This document shows positions 16,011 through 25,031 of a stretch of DNA of 64,000 bases, one piece after another. Position 1 is the stretch's first letter, and each line of letters begins with the position of its first letter. Both the position numbers and the translations under genes were made by a program. The notes beneath the pieces were generated by a model. The model was given only the letters and a program-made list of their open reading frames with translations. It did no database searches and was not told the DNA's origin. Where the stretch lies: the NCBI RefSeq assembly GCF_000381765.1, contig NZ_KB907076.1:124001-188000 (forward strand), in the 5' to 3' direction. Source of the stretch: [Zimmermannella] faecalis ATCC 13722. Lineage in GTDB: Bacteria > Actinomycetota > Actinomycetes > Actinomycetales > Microbacteriaceae.

Positions 16011-17498
16011 TTACTCGGCGTCGATCTTGCTCACGAAGAGCTCGTCAATGAGCGCCGTGCTGGCGGCGTCGTCGAGCTTCTCGTCGGCGCCGAGGCCGAC
16101 GTTCGCGGTGAGCTCGGTCGGCATCTCGGTCTTCACGCCCTCGACGTTGACCTTCTCGAGGAACGTCACGGGGTTCACGTACTGACCGTTCACGTGCACC
16201 TCGAGGTGCAGGTGCGGGCCGGTCGAGATACCGGTGTTGCCGACGCCAGCGAGCTCGTCACCGACCTGCACTTCCTGGCCCTCTTCGACCACGATGGTCG
16301 ACGGGTCAAGGTGCGCGTAGAGCGACGTGACGTGCTGGCCCTCAATGACGTGCTCGACCTCGATGAAGTAGCCGAGCGACGACGAACCGGTGTCATCAAC
16401 GCGCTTGACCACACCATCCGCGATCGAACCGATCGGGGTGCCCTCGCCGGGCGTGAGGTCCTGGCCACCGTGGAACGCGGAGGTACCAGCGGGGCCGTTG
16501 CGCGGGCCGTAACCGTCGGTGAGCTGCACGCCCATCGGGAAGGGCCACTGCACGTTCGCCGTGATGTCGTTCGTGTAGGTCGAGCTGTCGGGCAGCTTCA
16601 CGCCGTTCGCGAGGTTCGCGGCCGCGGCGGTGCCGATCGAGGTAACCGCCGTCGCATCCTCAACGCGAGTCGTGCTGTGCTCGTGCGCCTGCGCGTCGAC
16701 CGAGAGGGTCTGCGCGGCAACGTCAGCCTCTGCAGCGCTCGTGTCGGCGGCCTGCGCCGACTCGTCGCCCTGCGAGTTGAGCGCGCCGATCGCGGCGGCC
16801 GAACCCGTGCCGAGCACGACCGTGCCGGCGAGGAAGCTCAGCGCGACCATCGAACCGCCAAGGCGGCCCGCGCCGCTGACGCGAGTGCGGAACGGCAGCA
16901 CCGTCGCGTTCGCGTCGTCGGATACGCGCAGGAAGGCGGCGGGAATCTCCGGCTCGTCGGCGGGAGCCGCGGGCACCGGGTTGTCGTTGAACTCGGCGCG
17001 CGAGGTGCGCACCTCTTCAAGCGAGATAACCGGCGCGATGGTGATGAGCCCGGTCGACGGGTTGAGCGTCTCGACGACCTCGGGCTCGAAGTTGGTGACG
17101 TGCTCGTCGGCCGACTCGGCCTCGACGATCTCGACCGTGTCTGCTTCAACGGCAACAGGCGCGGCAGCAACCGTCGGCGCGGGTGCGTCGGTGACGGCAA
17201 CGAGCACGGGTGCCGGCTTCGCGGCGACCTCGGCGGCCTTCTGCGTTGCGGCGGCGAGCTGTGCCTCGCGAGCTGCGGCGCGCTCACGCTCGCGAATCTC
17301 GCGGCGGGTCAGCGGCTGCGCTTCAGCGGGCTTCTCGACCTCGGCGACGACCTCGGGAGCCTCAGCCTCAACAGCGGGAGCTTCGGCCGCGGCGCGCTGC
17401 GCCAACAGTGCGGCACGCTCGGCAGCACGCTCACGCTCGCGAAGCTCTCGTCGCGTCAGCGCGGGGGCTGACGGCTTCGAGTCGAGGGCGTCGGTCAT
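16011..17498 (-). CDS. M23 family metallopeptidase (LytM domain) with long N-terminal cytoplasmic region
   Basis: A 495-residue peptidoglycan endopeptidase-type protein. Residues 1-210 are charged and contain two copies of an LTRRELRERERAA-like motif; a single membrane segment follows (GGSMVALSFLAGTVVLGTGSAAAIGAL). The C-terminal M23 domain has the zinc motifs HGGQD and HLHLE around a GYGPR start and likely cleaves wall cross-bridges outside the cell. The ATG at 17498 is preceded by TTGGAGC. Its promoter carries a pair of exact 10-bp direct repeats. A final Glu/Asp-rich tail extends past the catalytic domain. Confidence 0.88.
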   Translation of the reverse strand: MTDALDSKPSAPALTRRELRERERAAERAALLAQRAAAEAPAVEAEAPEVVAEVEKPAEAQPLTRREIRERERAAAREAQLAAATQKAAEVAAKPAPVLVAVTDAPAPTVAAAPVAVEADTVEIVEAESADEHVTNFEPEVVETLNPSTGLITIAPVISLEEVRTSRAEFNDNPVPAAPADEPEIPAAFLRVSDDANATVLPFRTRVSGAGRLGGSMVALSFLAGTVVLGTGSAAAIGALNSQGDESAQAADTSAAEADVAAQTLSVDAQAHEHSTTRVEDATAVTSIGTAAAANLANGVKLPDSSTYTNDITANVQWPFPMGVQLTDGYGPRNGPAGTSAFHGGQDLTPGEGTPIGSIADGVVKRVDDTGSSSLGYFIEVEHVIEGQHVTSLYAHLDPSTIVVEEGQEVQVGDELAGVGNTGISTGPHLHLEVHVNGQYVNPVTFLEKVNVEGVKTEMPTELTANVGLGADEKLDDAASTALIDELFVSKIDAE

Positions 17499-17551
17499 TG
17501 CGTAGCTGCTCCAAGTGGGGGAAATCGGTTCCGAGCGAATCGGACCAGCCA

Positions 17552-17581
17552 AGCATAACGATAAAGTCACGAAAAGGACAA
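17552..17581 (-). promoter_or_regulatory. Promoter of the M23 peptidase gene
   Basis: On the minus strand TTGTCC (17576-17581) and TATGCT (17552-17557) are separated by 18 nt, 54 bp upstream of the start codon. This is a good sigma-70-type match in a GC-rich genome. Confidence 0.55.
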
Positions 17582-17594
17582 GGGAAAGTCACGA
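17563..17594. repeat. Two 10-bp direct repeats at the M23 promoter
   Basis: AAAGTCACGA occurs exactly at 17563-17572 and 17585-17594, 22 bp apart (two helical turns). One copy lies in the promoter spacer and the other just upstream of the -35. The arrangement suits a response regulator binding in tandem, for example an MtrA/OmpR-type protein; the identity is inferred. The remaining gap to 17772 holds only a 12-bp palindrome (17607-17618). Confidence 0.5.
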
Positions 17595-17772
17595 TTTGGT
17601 AAAAGTCCCTGATCAGGGCGGGTCTTGGAGTGTGATCTGAAGATAACGATCGAGGACTCCACGCGCGAGATCGCGCCCAAAACCAGGGTCTAGCCTAGCC
17701 CCAGATGCGCCGTGAACCAAGCCCGACACGTGGGCGTGTCCCGCGCATCCGTGCCCGAGAGCAGCCGCCCCG

Positions 17773-18621
17773 CTACGCGAGCAGCCCGGGATCTGTCGCC
17801 TCAGCGAGCAGTTCCCGCAGCTGCGCGGCAACGGCGGGATGCGCCGCCACCAGCCCGCGACGCCCCTCGCGTTCGTCGGCGCGCAGGCCGGTCACCTCGG
17901 CGCCAGCCTCGCGCGCAACGAGGGCGCCGCCAGCGAAGTCCCACGGATTGATGCCGAACTCGTAGTACGCGTCGACGCGGCCGGCGGCAACATTGCAGAG
18001 GTCGAGCGACGCGACGCCGAGGCGACGCAGGTCACGCACCTCGCCGATCACGCGCTCGAACGTGCGGGCCTGCATGACGCGGCGCTCGGCGCGGTACGAG
18101 AAGCCGGTGGCGACGAGCGTGCGCTCGAGGTCGGCCGGGCCAGCACCCAGCACGAGCGGCTCGCCGTTGAGCCAGGCGCCGCCGCCCGCGATCGCCGTGA
18201 ACGTGTCGCCAAGCTCCGGGCTCACGACCGCGCCGACCAGGATCTCGAACTCCGTCGGCTCGACGCCCGGGTCGCCGAGCACCCCTGCGATCGACACCGA
18301 GTAGTTCTGTAGTCCGTAGAGATAGTTGACCGTGCCGTCGATCGGGTCGACGACCCACGTGAGGCCCGAGCGCGATTCGGCCGCGCCCGTCTCTTCGCCG
18401 AAGAATCCGTCGTCGGGTCGTGCCTCGGCGAGGCGGGCGCGAATGAACCGCTCGCTCTCACGGTCGACCTCGGTCACGACGTCGACGCTCGACGACTTCG
18501 TGTCGGCGACCGAGATGCCGTCGCGGCGTCGGCGCTCAACGAGCGCGGCCGCCTCAGTGGCGACCTCGGTGGCAAGGGCGAGAAGTTCGGGAAGCTGCGC
18601 GCGGATGCTCGAATCGGTCAC
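17773..18621 (-). CDS. Inositol monophosphatase family protein
   Basis: A 282-residue Mg-dependent, Li-sensitive-type phosphatase. The metal-binding motifs are FFGEETG near residue 80, WVVDPIDGTVNYLYG and the C-terminal NPWDFAGGALVAREAGAEVTG. Possible substrates are inositol-1-phosphate, histidinol phosphate or fructose-1,6-bisphosphate; the motifs do not decide. In actinobacteria, inositol from this reaction feeds phosphatidylinositol and mycothiol. The start is taken at the GTG at 18621 because the frame upstream merely translates the antisense of tRNA-Tyr. No clear ribosome binding site is visible. Confidence 0.85.
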   Translation of the reverse strand: MTDSSIRAQLPELLALATEVATEAAALVERRRRDGISVADTKSSSVDVVTEVDRESERFIRARLAEARPDDGFFGEETGAAESRSGLTWVVDPIDGTVNYLYGLQNYSVSIAGVLGDPGVEPTEFEILVGAVVSPELGDTFTAIAGGGAWLNGEPLVLGAGPADLERTLVATGFSYRAERRVMQARTFERVIGEVRDLRRLGVASLDLCNVAAGRVDAYYEFGINPWDFAGGALVAREAGAEVTGLRADEREGRRGLVAAHPAVAAQLRELLAEATDPGLLA

Positions 18622-18704
18622 GTCGCGAACGTAGCAGTCAGAACGGCGTGCGCGGAAGCCGCGATTGTGTGTAAACTCGTCCGGTACGCTCACGCGCACA
18701 ACCC

Positions 18705-18786
18705 GGCTAGTTGCCCGAGCGGCCAAAGGGATCTGACTGTAAATCAGACGGCTCAGCCTTCGGGGGTTCGAATCCCTCACTAGCCA
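18705..18786 (+). tRNA. tRNA-Tyr (GTA)
   Basis: A class II tRNA of 82 nt with a long variable arm: acceptor GGCTAGT pairing with ACTAGCC, anticodon loop CTGTAAA (GTA) on a TCTGA/TCAGA stem, and T arm GGGGG-TTCGAAT-CCCTC. CCA is not encoded, unlike the two tRNAs at 15.7-15.9 kb. TGTGTAAACT about 28-35 bp upstream may be an extended -10 element. Confidence 0.94.
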
Positions 18787-18809
18787 CATTCCGCACCACC
18801 ATGCGGAAC

Positions 18810-18855
18810 ACAGCCCCTAGCAAGCTGAAATCTCAGTAAGCTAGGGGCTGTTTTC
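18810..18855 (+). terminator. Rho-independent terminator after tRNA-Tyr
   Basis: ACAGCCCCTAGC (18810-18821) pairs perfectly with GCTAGGGGCTGT (18840-18851), and TTTTC follows. This is the clearest intrinsic terminator in the window. A direct repeat CCGGGCACC (18862 and 18876) lies just beyond. Confidence 0.75.
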
Positions 18856-18894
18856 GTGTGGCCGGGCACCCAAACCGGGCACCTCCCGACGCGA

Positions 18895-20583
18895 CTACGG
18901 CGTCGTCAACGCCGTAACTTCATCGCCCTCACCGAACGATGACGCCGTCACCTGCGCTACCAGCTTGGCATTGTGCTCGTCGCCGAGGGTGTCGCCCGAC
19001 TCGAGATCGGTTCCCGAGGCGACCACGTACGACGCCGTGTTCACGAGTACGTCGCGAACAGTGGTGGCGGGCATGCCCGAACCCGGCTGCACTTCAATCT
19101 CGCGGTGACCGAACGCATCCAGGCCGCCGGTGAAGCCGAACGCACCGGATCCGTCAGCGTCATCGCCCTCGATGTTCAACGACACCCACAGCAGGGTCGG
19201 TGGCTCGGGAAGGATGCGCTTTGCATAGTCGCGGAACACGTACGGTGCGATGACGTGGCCGGCTGAGCGCACCAGCACCGCGCGGCAGTCGGAGTCGACG
19301 CCGAGCAGTGATGCGACGACACGCGTCACGAGCACCGAGTGCGCGACCATAGCCTGCCGCTCGCTCGGTTCCGACTCCCCCGAGCGAATCGCGGCGACAT
19401 AGATCTGTTGGTCGACGTCGTGCGGCACAGCGAGATTGGGCTGCCAAAGGTGGCTCGCTTCGACGAGTTCCCCAAGCGGCAGATTCTGGGGCGACGCGGT
19501 GTTCGCGAGCGCAACCATGCGGTTGCCCACCTGCAGCAGAATCGTGCCGTCCTCATCGCTCAACGTCTTGACCTGCCCCTCGAGCTCGGGCCAGTCACGC
19601 TCGAGCTGGCCGATCAGCGCATCCACCGAAATCGGCGACGCCGACGTGCGACGCATCACCATCGCGACAATGCCGGGGTCGTTCGCGTCATTGGTGTCGC
19701 TGGGCTGATCGGCGCCGGGGTCGGATGCGGCAGGTGCGGATGCAGCAGGTGCGGATGCAGCGGCCGCGGCCGCATCACTGGCCGGCACCGCCTCGACCCG
19801 CAGCTTCAGCTTGCGCTTGCCGTCGTCAGTGCTCGACAGCTCGGCAACGCGCACCGGCGGGGCATCATTGAGCGCGAGCGGCACCAGCTGCCCGGCCTCG
19901 AGCTCGGCGCCGTGCTGCAGCAGCCACATACCAATGTTGAACACGACTGCCGAGGTCGTGCGCGCATCAAACCGGCCGCCGCGCAGCTCGATCTCGGGGA
20001 GCGCGTAGAGATACATGCCGCGCGTGAAGCCATCGATGCCGGCCTCCCCCTCGCCCAGGATGATCTGCACGGCGAGTTCAAACGACCACTTGCCCGGGTT
20101 CTCGCTCAGCCGGGAGAGCCAGCTCGGGTGAATCAGACTGTTGCCGCCGTTGATACCGACGAACGCCGTTTCAGGGTGCAGTTCTACCAGCGTCGACGTG
20201 ACCATGCCGAGCAGCGTCACCTGCCCCTGCTGCTGGTCGCGCTCCGACTCCTCTGGGTCGGGCTGCAGGTTCTGTACGACTACCGTGATGATGTGTTCGG
20301 CCTGCGGAATCGGCGCATCCTGCGGCCAGAACGGTCGCGCCATGAGGTCTGCCTCGGAAAGCTGCAGTCCACCTTCGACTTCGTGGGCGCGCAGCCCGAC
20401 CAGGTAGGTGCCGAGCAAGAACCGCACGTCGAAATCCTGCAGCTGTTCGGCAGGCGGGAACACCACGGCGTCGCGCGAAAAGTTCCACTGGGCACAGAGT
20501 CGCTCCACGATCGCATCGGCATCGAGCGTCGCCGGGCGCTCGGTGAAGGTCAAGAAGCTGGCTACCGACACGGGGGAACTCAC
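18895..20583 (-). CDS. Double DUF4261 domain-containing protein
   Basis: A 562-residue cytosolic protein built as an internal duplication. Residues 1-255 and 310-562 both show DUF4261 landmarks: an N-terminal VASFLTFTERPATLDADAIVERL or VAMVMRRTSASPISVDALIGQL strand-helix, and a C-terminal segment FTRGMYLYALPEIELRGG or FGFTGGLDAFGHREIEVQPGS followed by a helix and GTDLESGDTLG. The halves are joined by an Ala/Pro/Ser/Asp-rich linker with a 15-nt tandem repeat in the DNA. No function is established for DUF4261. The GTG start has no obvious ribosome binding site. Its place beside tRNA-Tyr suggests possible acquisition. Confidence 0.72.
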   Translation of the reverse strand: MSSPVSVASFLTFTERPATLDADAIVERLCAQWNFSRDAVVFPPAEQLQDFDVRFLLGTYLVGLRAHEVEGGLQLSEADLMARPFWPQDAPIPQAEHIITVVVQNLQPDPEESERDQQQGQVTLLGMVTSTLVELHPETAFVGINGGNSLIHPSWLSRLSENPGKWSFELAVQIILGEGEAGIDGFTRGMYLYALPEIELRGGRFDARTTSAVVFNIGMWLLQHGAELEAGQLVPLALNDAPPVRVAELSSTDDGKRKLKLRVEAVPASDAAAAAASAPAASAPAASDPGADQPSDTNDANDPGIVAMVMRRTSASPISVDALIGQLERDWPELEGQVKTLSDEDGTILLQVGNRMVALANTASPQNLPLGELVEASHLWQPNLAVPHDVDQQIYVAAIRSGESEPSERQAMVAHSVLVTRVVASLLGVDSDCRAVLVRSAGHVIAPYVFRDYAKRILPEPPTLLWVSLNIEGDDADGSGAFGFTGGLDAFGHREIEVQPGSGMPATTVRDVLVNTASYVVASGTDLESGDTLGDEHNAKLVAQVTASSFGEGDEVTALTTP

Positions 20584-20689
20584 TTTCGAGGAGGAAACGG
20601 TGCCTCCACGCTACGAACTCACCGGCCCCGACGCGAGCACCGGGAGCGTGACACCGCCTACATATCCCGAGGGATGCTCGGCAGGGCGG

Positions 20690-21478
20690 CTACAACAGTA
20701 AGACGAGACTGACGGCCATGACCGCCATGCCGGCGATCACGCCGTAGATCGCGAGGTGGTGCTCGCCGTACTCCTCCGCGCTCGGCAACAACTCGTCGAG
20801 CGAGATAAACACCATGATGCCGGCGATGGCCGCGAAGACGAGACCGAGCAGCGTGTCCGACATAAAGGGGAACAGCACCAGGTAGCCGATGAGCGCGCCG
20901 GCCGGCTCGGCCAGGCCCGACACCGACGACCAGGTGAGCGCCTTGGCTCGCGAACCCGTCGCCTGGTACACCGGCACGGCGACCGCGAGGCCCTCGGGGA
21001 TGTTGTGCAGGGCGATCGCCACCGCGACCGAAATCGCAATCTCGGGCGACTGCAAGCCCGCCATGAACGTCGCGAACCCCTCGGGGAAATTGTGGATCCC
21101 CAGGGCCACCGCGGTCATAAGGCCGGTGCGCATGAGCGCGTGCTTGCGATGCTTGTCGCCGATCGTGCCCGGCTCGTGCGGGTTCACCGCTGAGGGCACG
21201 AGGTGGTCGATGATCGCGATCGCCGCGATGCCGCTGAAGAAGCCAAGCACCATGAGCCAGTTGCCGGGCACTTCGCCGTGCACCCCGGCCAGTGCGTCGC
21301 GACCTTTCGGCAGAATCTCGAACAAGGAGACGTAGATCATCACGCCCGCCGAAAAGCCGAGCCCGAGCGACAGCGTCTTCGTGCTGCCAGCCTTGCCGAA
21401 TACCCCGAGGACACCGCCGATCGACGTGGCGAGGCCCGCACCCAACGTCAGCGCGAACGCCACCAGCACCTCGTGCAT
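20690..21478 (-). CDS. ZIP family metal transporter (ZupT-like)
   Basis: A 262-residue, roughly eight-helix membrane protein. The ZIP metal-channel motifs are [10 protein letters not shown] in helix 4 and [13 protein letters not shown] in helix 5, with polar [17 protein letters not shown] near the C-terminal end. It is expected to import zinc or other divalent cations such as manganese or iron. The start at 21478 (MHEVLVAF) is used because the hydrophobic first helix begins there; the longer reading adds 44 residues with no family match. It is divergent from yajQ. Confidence 0.88.
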   Translation of the reverse strand: MHEVLVAFALTLGAGLATSIGGVLGVFGKAGSTKTLSLGLGFSAGVMIYVSLFEILPKGRDALAGVHGEVPGNWLMVLGFFSGIAAIAIIDHLVPSAVNPHEPGTIGDKHRKHALMRTGLMTAVALGIHNFPEGFATFMAGLQSPEIAISVAVAIALHNIPEGLAVAVPVYQATGSRAKALTWSSVSGLAEPAGALIGYLVLFPFMSDTLLGLVFAAIAGIMVFISLDELLPSAEEYGEHHLAIYGVIAGMAVMAVSLVLLL

Positions 21479-21568
21479 CCAACCACCTTCGGAATCGATC
21501 GCAGAACTGCACCTAACGATAGGCCCCGCACCACAACCCGCACACTCGCGGCAACGTACGATGGCAGC

Positions 21569-22057
21569 ATGGCTGATTCCTCCTTTGATGTTGTGAGCAA
21601 GGTCGATCACATGGAGGCCGCGAACGCGGTCAACCAGGCGAGCAAGGAGATCTCGCAGCGGTATGACTTCCGTGACGCGGGCGCGTCGATCGACCTCACC
21701 GATACGAAGTTCCTCATGAAGGCGGTCAGCGAAGATCGCGTGCTCGCGGTGCTCGACGTGCTGCAGTCGAAGCTAATCAAGCGCGGCATCTCGCTGAAGT
21801 CGCTCGACACCGGCGAACCCTTCCTTTCGGGCAAGGAGTACCGCCTCGAAGCGACCCTCAAGGAGGGCATCGACCAGGCCAACGCGAAGAAGCTGTCGAA
21901 GCTCATTCGCGACGAGGCACCGAAGTCGGTGAAGTCGCAGATTCAGGGCGACGAGCTGCGCGTGAGCTCGAAGAGCCGCGACGACCTGCAGGCGACGATG
22001 CAACTGCTCCGCGGCGCCGACGTCGACCTCGACCTGCAGTTCGTCAACCTGCGCTAG
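21569..22057 (+). CDS. yajQ: YajQ family nucleotide-binding protein
   Basis: A 162-residue protein of usual family length, beginning [34 protein letters not shown], the conserved YajQ opening, and ending [10 protein letters not shown]. It has the two ferredoxin-like modules of the family. YajQ homologues bind cyclic di-GMP or other nucleotides and RNA, and in Xanthomonas affect transcription; the role in actinobacteria is not settled. The start is set by the conserved N-terminus. It is followed 19 bp later by cardiolipin synthase, a loose neighbour. Confidence 0.92.
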   Translation: MADSSFDVVSKVDHMEAANAVNQASKEISQRYDFRDAGASIDLTDTKFLMKAVSEDRVLAVLDVLQSKLIKRGISLKSLDTGEPFLSGKEYRLEATLKEGIDQANAKKLSKLIRDEAPKSVKSQIQGDELRVSSKSRDDLQATMQLLRGADVDLDLQFVNLR

Positions 22058-22076
22058 CGCGCGGGACACCGCTCGC

Positions 22077-23627
22077 ATGATCACGACCGAGGCGGCCGAC
22101 AGCGGCGGCATCTGGCTCGGCCCCCTGGGCTATTGGGGCTTCGGCGACAGCACGTGGTGGATCACCCTCGTGGGCATCACGAACTTCGCGATCGTCCTGA
22201 TCATGCTGTTCACGGTCGGCAAGAACCGCCGCCCGACGACCGCCGTCGCCTGGCTGCTCACCGTCACGCTCATCCCCTACGTCGGGCTGCTGCTGTTCGC
22301 GATGTTCGGCAGCAACCACCTGCCCCGCTCCCAGCGCCGTAAGCAGGCCGAGTTCGACGACCTGATTCGGGATACGACGCAGGGCTTCGACGACCGCGTC
22401 ACGACCACGATGCCGAACCGGTTTCGGCAGGTCGCCCGCCTCGCCCGCGAACTCACCGCGATTCCGCACCTGCCCGGCAACCGCATCCAGATTCACACCG
22501 AGTACGACGCGACGATCCGCGAACTCGCGCACGAAATCGACCGCGCCGAACAGTACGTGCACGTGCTCTTCTACACGATGGGCTACGACGACGTCACCGA
22601 GCCGTTCTTCGACGCTATCGAGCGGGCCCGCGACCGCGGCGTGACGGTGCGCGTGCTCTTCGACCAAATCGGCACCGTGCGCTACAGCGGCTACCGCAAG
22701 CTGCGCTCCCGCCTGCGGGAGATCGGCGTCGACTACCACCACCTCTACCCCGTGCTGCCCTGGAAGGGCGGCTGGCAGCGGTTCGACCTGCGCAACCACC
22801 GCAAGCTGCTCGTCATCGACGGGCGAATCGGCTGGGTCGGCTCGCAGAACGTCATCGCCCGCGACTATCACAAGCGCGGCAAGCCGGGCGAGAAGAAGCT
22901 CTGGCAAGACGTCATGCTGCGCGTGCAGGGCCCGATGGCGATCGCGCTCGACTCGGTGTTCCGCAACGACTGGTACCTCATCACAAACGACCTGCTCGAA
23001 GACGCTGTCGACCCGACGCAGCAGGACTTCATCGACGACCTCGCGCGCGACCGGCTTCACGGCGACAACGAGGGCGCGTACGACTGCCAGCTCGTGCCGT
23101 CAGGCCCCGGCTATGAGAACGAGAACAACCTCCGCATCTTCGTGCAGCTGCTCTACCTCGCGCGCAAGCGCGTCGTCATCGCCACCCCGTACTTCGCGCC
23201 CGACGACTCGATGCTCTACGCGATCACGACCGCGGCGCAGCGCGGCGTCGAGGTCGAGCTCTACGTGTCGGCGAAGGGTGATCAGTTCTTCATTCAGCAC
23301 GCCCAGCAGTCGTTCTACGACCAGCTGCTGCGCGCTGGGGTGCGCATCCACCGCTACAACGAGCCGTACATCCTGCACGCGAAGCACATGACGGTCGACG
23401 ACGAGGTGTCGTTCGTCGGGTCGAGCAACCTCGACATGCGCTCGTTCACCCTCAACGCCGAGCTCATGCTGCTCATCTACGGGCGCGCATTCGCGGCACG
23501 GATGCACGAGGTCGAGGAGTCGTACCGCGCGTCGTCGAAGGAGCTCACGCTCGAAGAGTGGCGGCAGCGCCCCTGGTACCGCGAGGCGGCCGACAACGTC
23601 GCCCGCCTCACCTCAGTCGTGCAGTAG
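22077..23627 (+). CDS. cls: Cardiolipin synthase (PLD family)
   Basis: A 516-residue membrane enzyme that makes cardiolipin from phosphatidylglycerol. Two N-terminal transmembrane segments (WWITLVGITNFAIVLIMLF and TAVAWLLTVTLIPYVGLLLFAMFG) precede two phospholipase D HKD motifs: HRKLLVIDGRIGWVGSQN near residue 240 and HAKHMTVDDEVSFVGSSNLD near residue 435. It has the ClsA-type layout and normal length. The ATG at 22077 is the first in frame. It converges with the ferredoxin-NADP reductase gene after 5 bp. Confidence 0.93.
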   Translation: MITTEAADSGGIWLGPLGYWGFGDSTWWITLVGITNFAIVLIMLFTVGKNRRPTTAVAWLLTVTLIPYVGLLLFAMFGSNHLPRSQRRKQAEFDDLIRDTTQGFDDRVTTTMPNRFRQVARLARELTAIPHLPGNRIQIHTEYDATIRELAHEIDRAEQYVHVLFYTMGYDDVTEPFFDAIERARDRGVTVRVLFDQIGTVRYSGYRKLRSRLREIGVDYHHLYPVLPWKGGWQRFDLRNHRKLLVIDGRIGWVGSQNVIARDYHKRGKPGEKKLWQDVMLRVQGPMAIALDSVFRNDWYLITNDLLEDAVDPTQQDFIDDLARDRLHGDNEGAYDCQLVPSGPGYENENNLRIFVQLLYLARKRVVIATPYFAPDDSMLYAITTAAQRGVEVELYVSAKGDQFFIQHAQQSFYDQLLRAGVRIHRYNEPYILHAKHMTVDDEVSFVGSSNLDMRSFTLNAELMLLIYGRAFAARMHEVEESYRASSKELTLEEWRQRPWYREAADNVARLTSVVQ

Positions 23628-23632
23628 CGGAG

Positions 23633-24994
23633 CTACGCCTCGTCGCGCGAGATGCGGAGCATGTCGTCGCGGCAGACGACCTTCACGCGCTCGCGCCCCT
23701 CGGGCTCGCCGAGCGACTGCTCGTGCGCGTCGAGTCGGTGCCAGCCGTCGAGGTTCGTGAAGCGCACCTGGCGCTCCTCGAGCAGCGCGACGATCTCGTC
23801 GTCGTCGAGCACGGTGGGCTGCCACCAGCCCGAGGGGTCGCCGAGAATCTGCTCGACCGTCTCGCGCGCATCCGACTTAGTCGCGCCGATGAGGCCGACG
23901 GGGCCGCGCTTGATCCAGCCGGTCGCGAAGAGGCCCGGCACGCGCTCGTGGTTGCCGTCGATGACGGCGCCGGCGTCGTTCGGCACGACGCCGCGCTGCT
24001 CGTCGAAGGGCACGTCGTCGAGGGGCGAGCCGAAGTAGCCGACGGCGCGGTACACCTGGCCGACGGGGATGTCGCGGGTTTCGTCGGTGTCGCGCACGCC
24101 GCCGTCAGCGGTCGGCTCGGTGCGCACGACGCGCAGCGCCGAAACACGGCCGTTCTCGGTGACGACCTCGTCGGGGCGCGCGTAGAAGTGCAGGTGGATG
24201 CGCCGGGGCGCCTCGTTCGTGACCTGCGCGTCGCGCCACTTGCCGAGGATGCGGCTGATCACGAGAATCTGCTTGTTCTTCTTTGCGGCCTCGTCGGCTT
24301 CGGGGTCGCGGTCGAAGTCCTCTTCGGCGACGACGATGTCGACGCCCGGCACCTCGCCGAGCTCCCGCAGCTCGAGGGGCGTGAACTTCACCTGCAGCGG
24401 GCCGCGACGGCCGAAGACGTGGACGTCGGTAACCTGCGTGCCCTTCAACCCCTCGTAGACGTTCGCGGGGATCTCGGTCGGCAGCATGTCGTCGGCGTGC
24501 TTCGCGAGCACGCGCGCGACGTCGAGCGCGACGTTGCCGTTGCCGATCACCGCGACCGAGCTCGCGTCGAGCGGCCACTCGCGGGGTGCCTCGGGGTAGC
24601 CGTCGTACCAGTTCACGAAGTCGGCGGCACCGAACGAGCCCTCGGCGTCAATGCCGGGGATGTCGAGGTCGGCGTCGTAGAACGCGCCGGTCGCGAAGAT
24701 GACGAGGTGGTAGCGCTCGCGCAGGTCGTCTAGCGTGAGGTCGGTGCCGAAGTTCACGTTGCCGAACACGCGAATGCGGCCCGAGTCGAGCACGTCGCGC
24801 AGCGCGTTCACGACGCCCTTGATGCGGGGGTGGTCGGGCGCAACGCCATACCGCACGAGCCCGTAGGGCGCGGGGAGGCGCTCGAAGAGGTCGATCGAGA
24901 CTTCATAGGCGCCTTCGGCTTCTTTCGTGAGGATGTCCGAGGCATAAATACCTGCGGGGCCTGCGCCGATGACGGCTACGCGAAGTCGCGACAT
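23633..24994 (-). CDS. Ferredoxin/adrenodoxin-type NADP+ reductase (FprA-like)
   Basis: A 453-residue flavoprotein that passes electrons between NADPH and ferredoxin. The FAD motif is VAVIGAGPAGIYASD at the N-terminus, the NADP-binding loop is VIGNGNVALDVARVL near residue 155, and the C-terminal family signature is WIKRGPVGLIGATKSDARETV. This matches the adrenodoxin-reductase class found in mycobacteria as FprA. The start at 24994 has AAGGAGAG ahead of it; the frame stays open upstream only as a shadow of the polyprenyl synthase gene. It sits at the end of the menG/polyprenyl synthase strand group. Confidence 0.92.
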   Translation of the reverse strand: MSRLRVAVIGAGPAGIYASDILTKEAEGAYEVSIDLFERLPAPYGLVRYGVAPDHPRIKGVVNALRDVLDSGRIRVFGNVNFGTDLTLDDLRERYHLVIFATGAFYDADLDIPGIDAEGSFGAADFVNWYDGYPEAPREWPLDASSVAVIGNGNVALDVARVLAKHADDMLPTEIPANVYEGLKGTQVTDVHVFGRRGPLQVKFTPLELRELGEVPGVDIVVAEEDFDRDPEADEAAKKNKQILVISRILGKWRDAQVTNEAPRRIHLHFYARPDEVVTENGRVSALRVVRTEPTADGGVRDTDETRDIPVGQVYRAVGYFGSPLDDVPFDEQRGVVPNDAGAVIDGNHERVPGLFATGWIKRGPVGLIGATKSDARETVEQILGDPSGWWQPTVLDDDEIVALLEERQVRFTNLDGWHRLDAHEQSLGEPEGRERVKVVCRDDMLRISRDEA

Positions 24995-25031
24995 GAACTC
25001 TCCTTCTGAAGTGGGGACGCGGCGGTCGCCG

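Noticed and set aside
18622-18789. N-terminal extension of the inositol phosphatase frame
   Set aside because: It translates the antisense of tRNA-Tyr (MWLVRDSNPRR...), a well-known artefact.
20600-20701. A 33-codon frame with GAGGAGG ahead of a GTG start
   Set aside because: The ribosome binding site is attractive, but the peptide has no features and overlaps the end of the ZIP gene; it could be real but is not supported enough.
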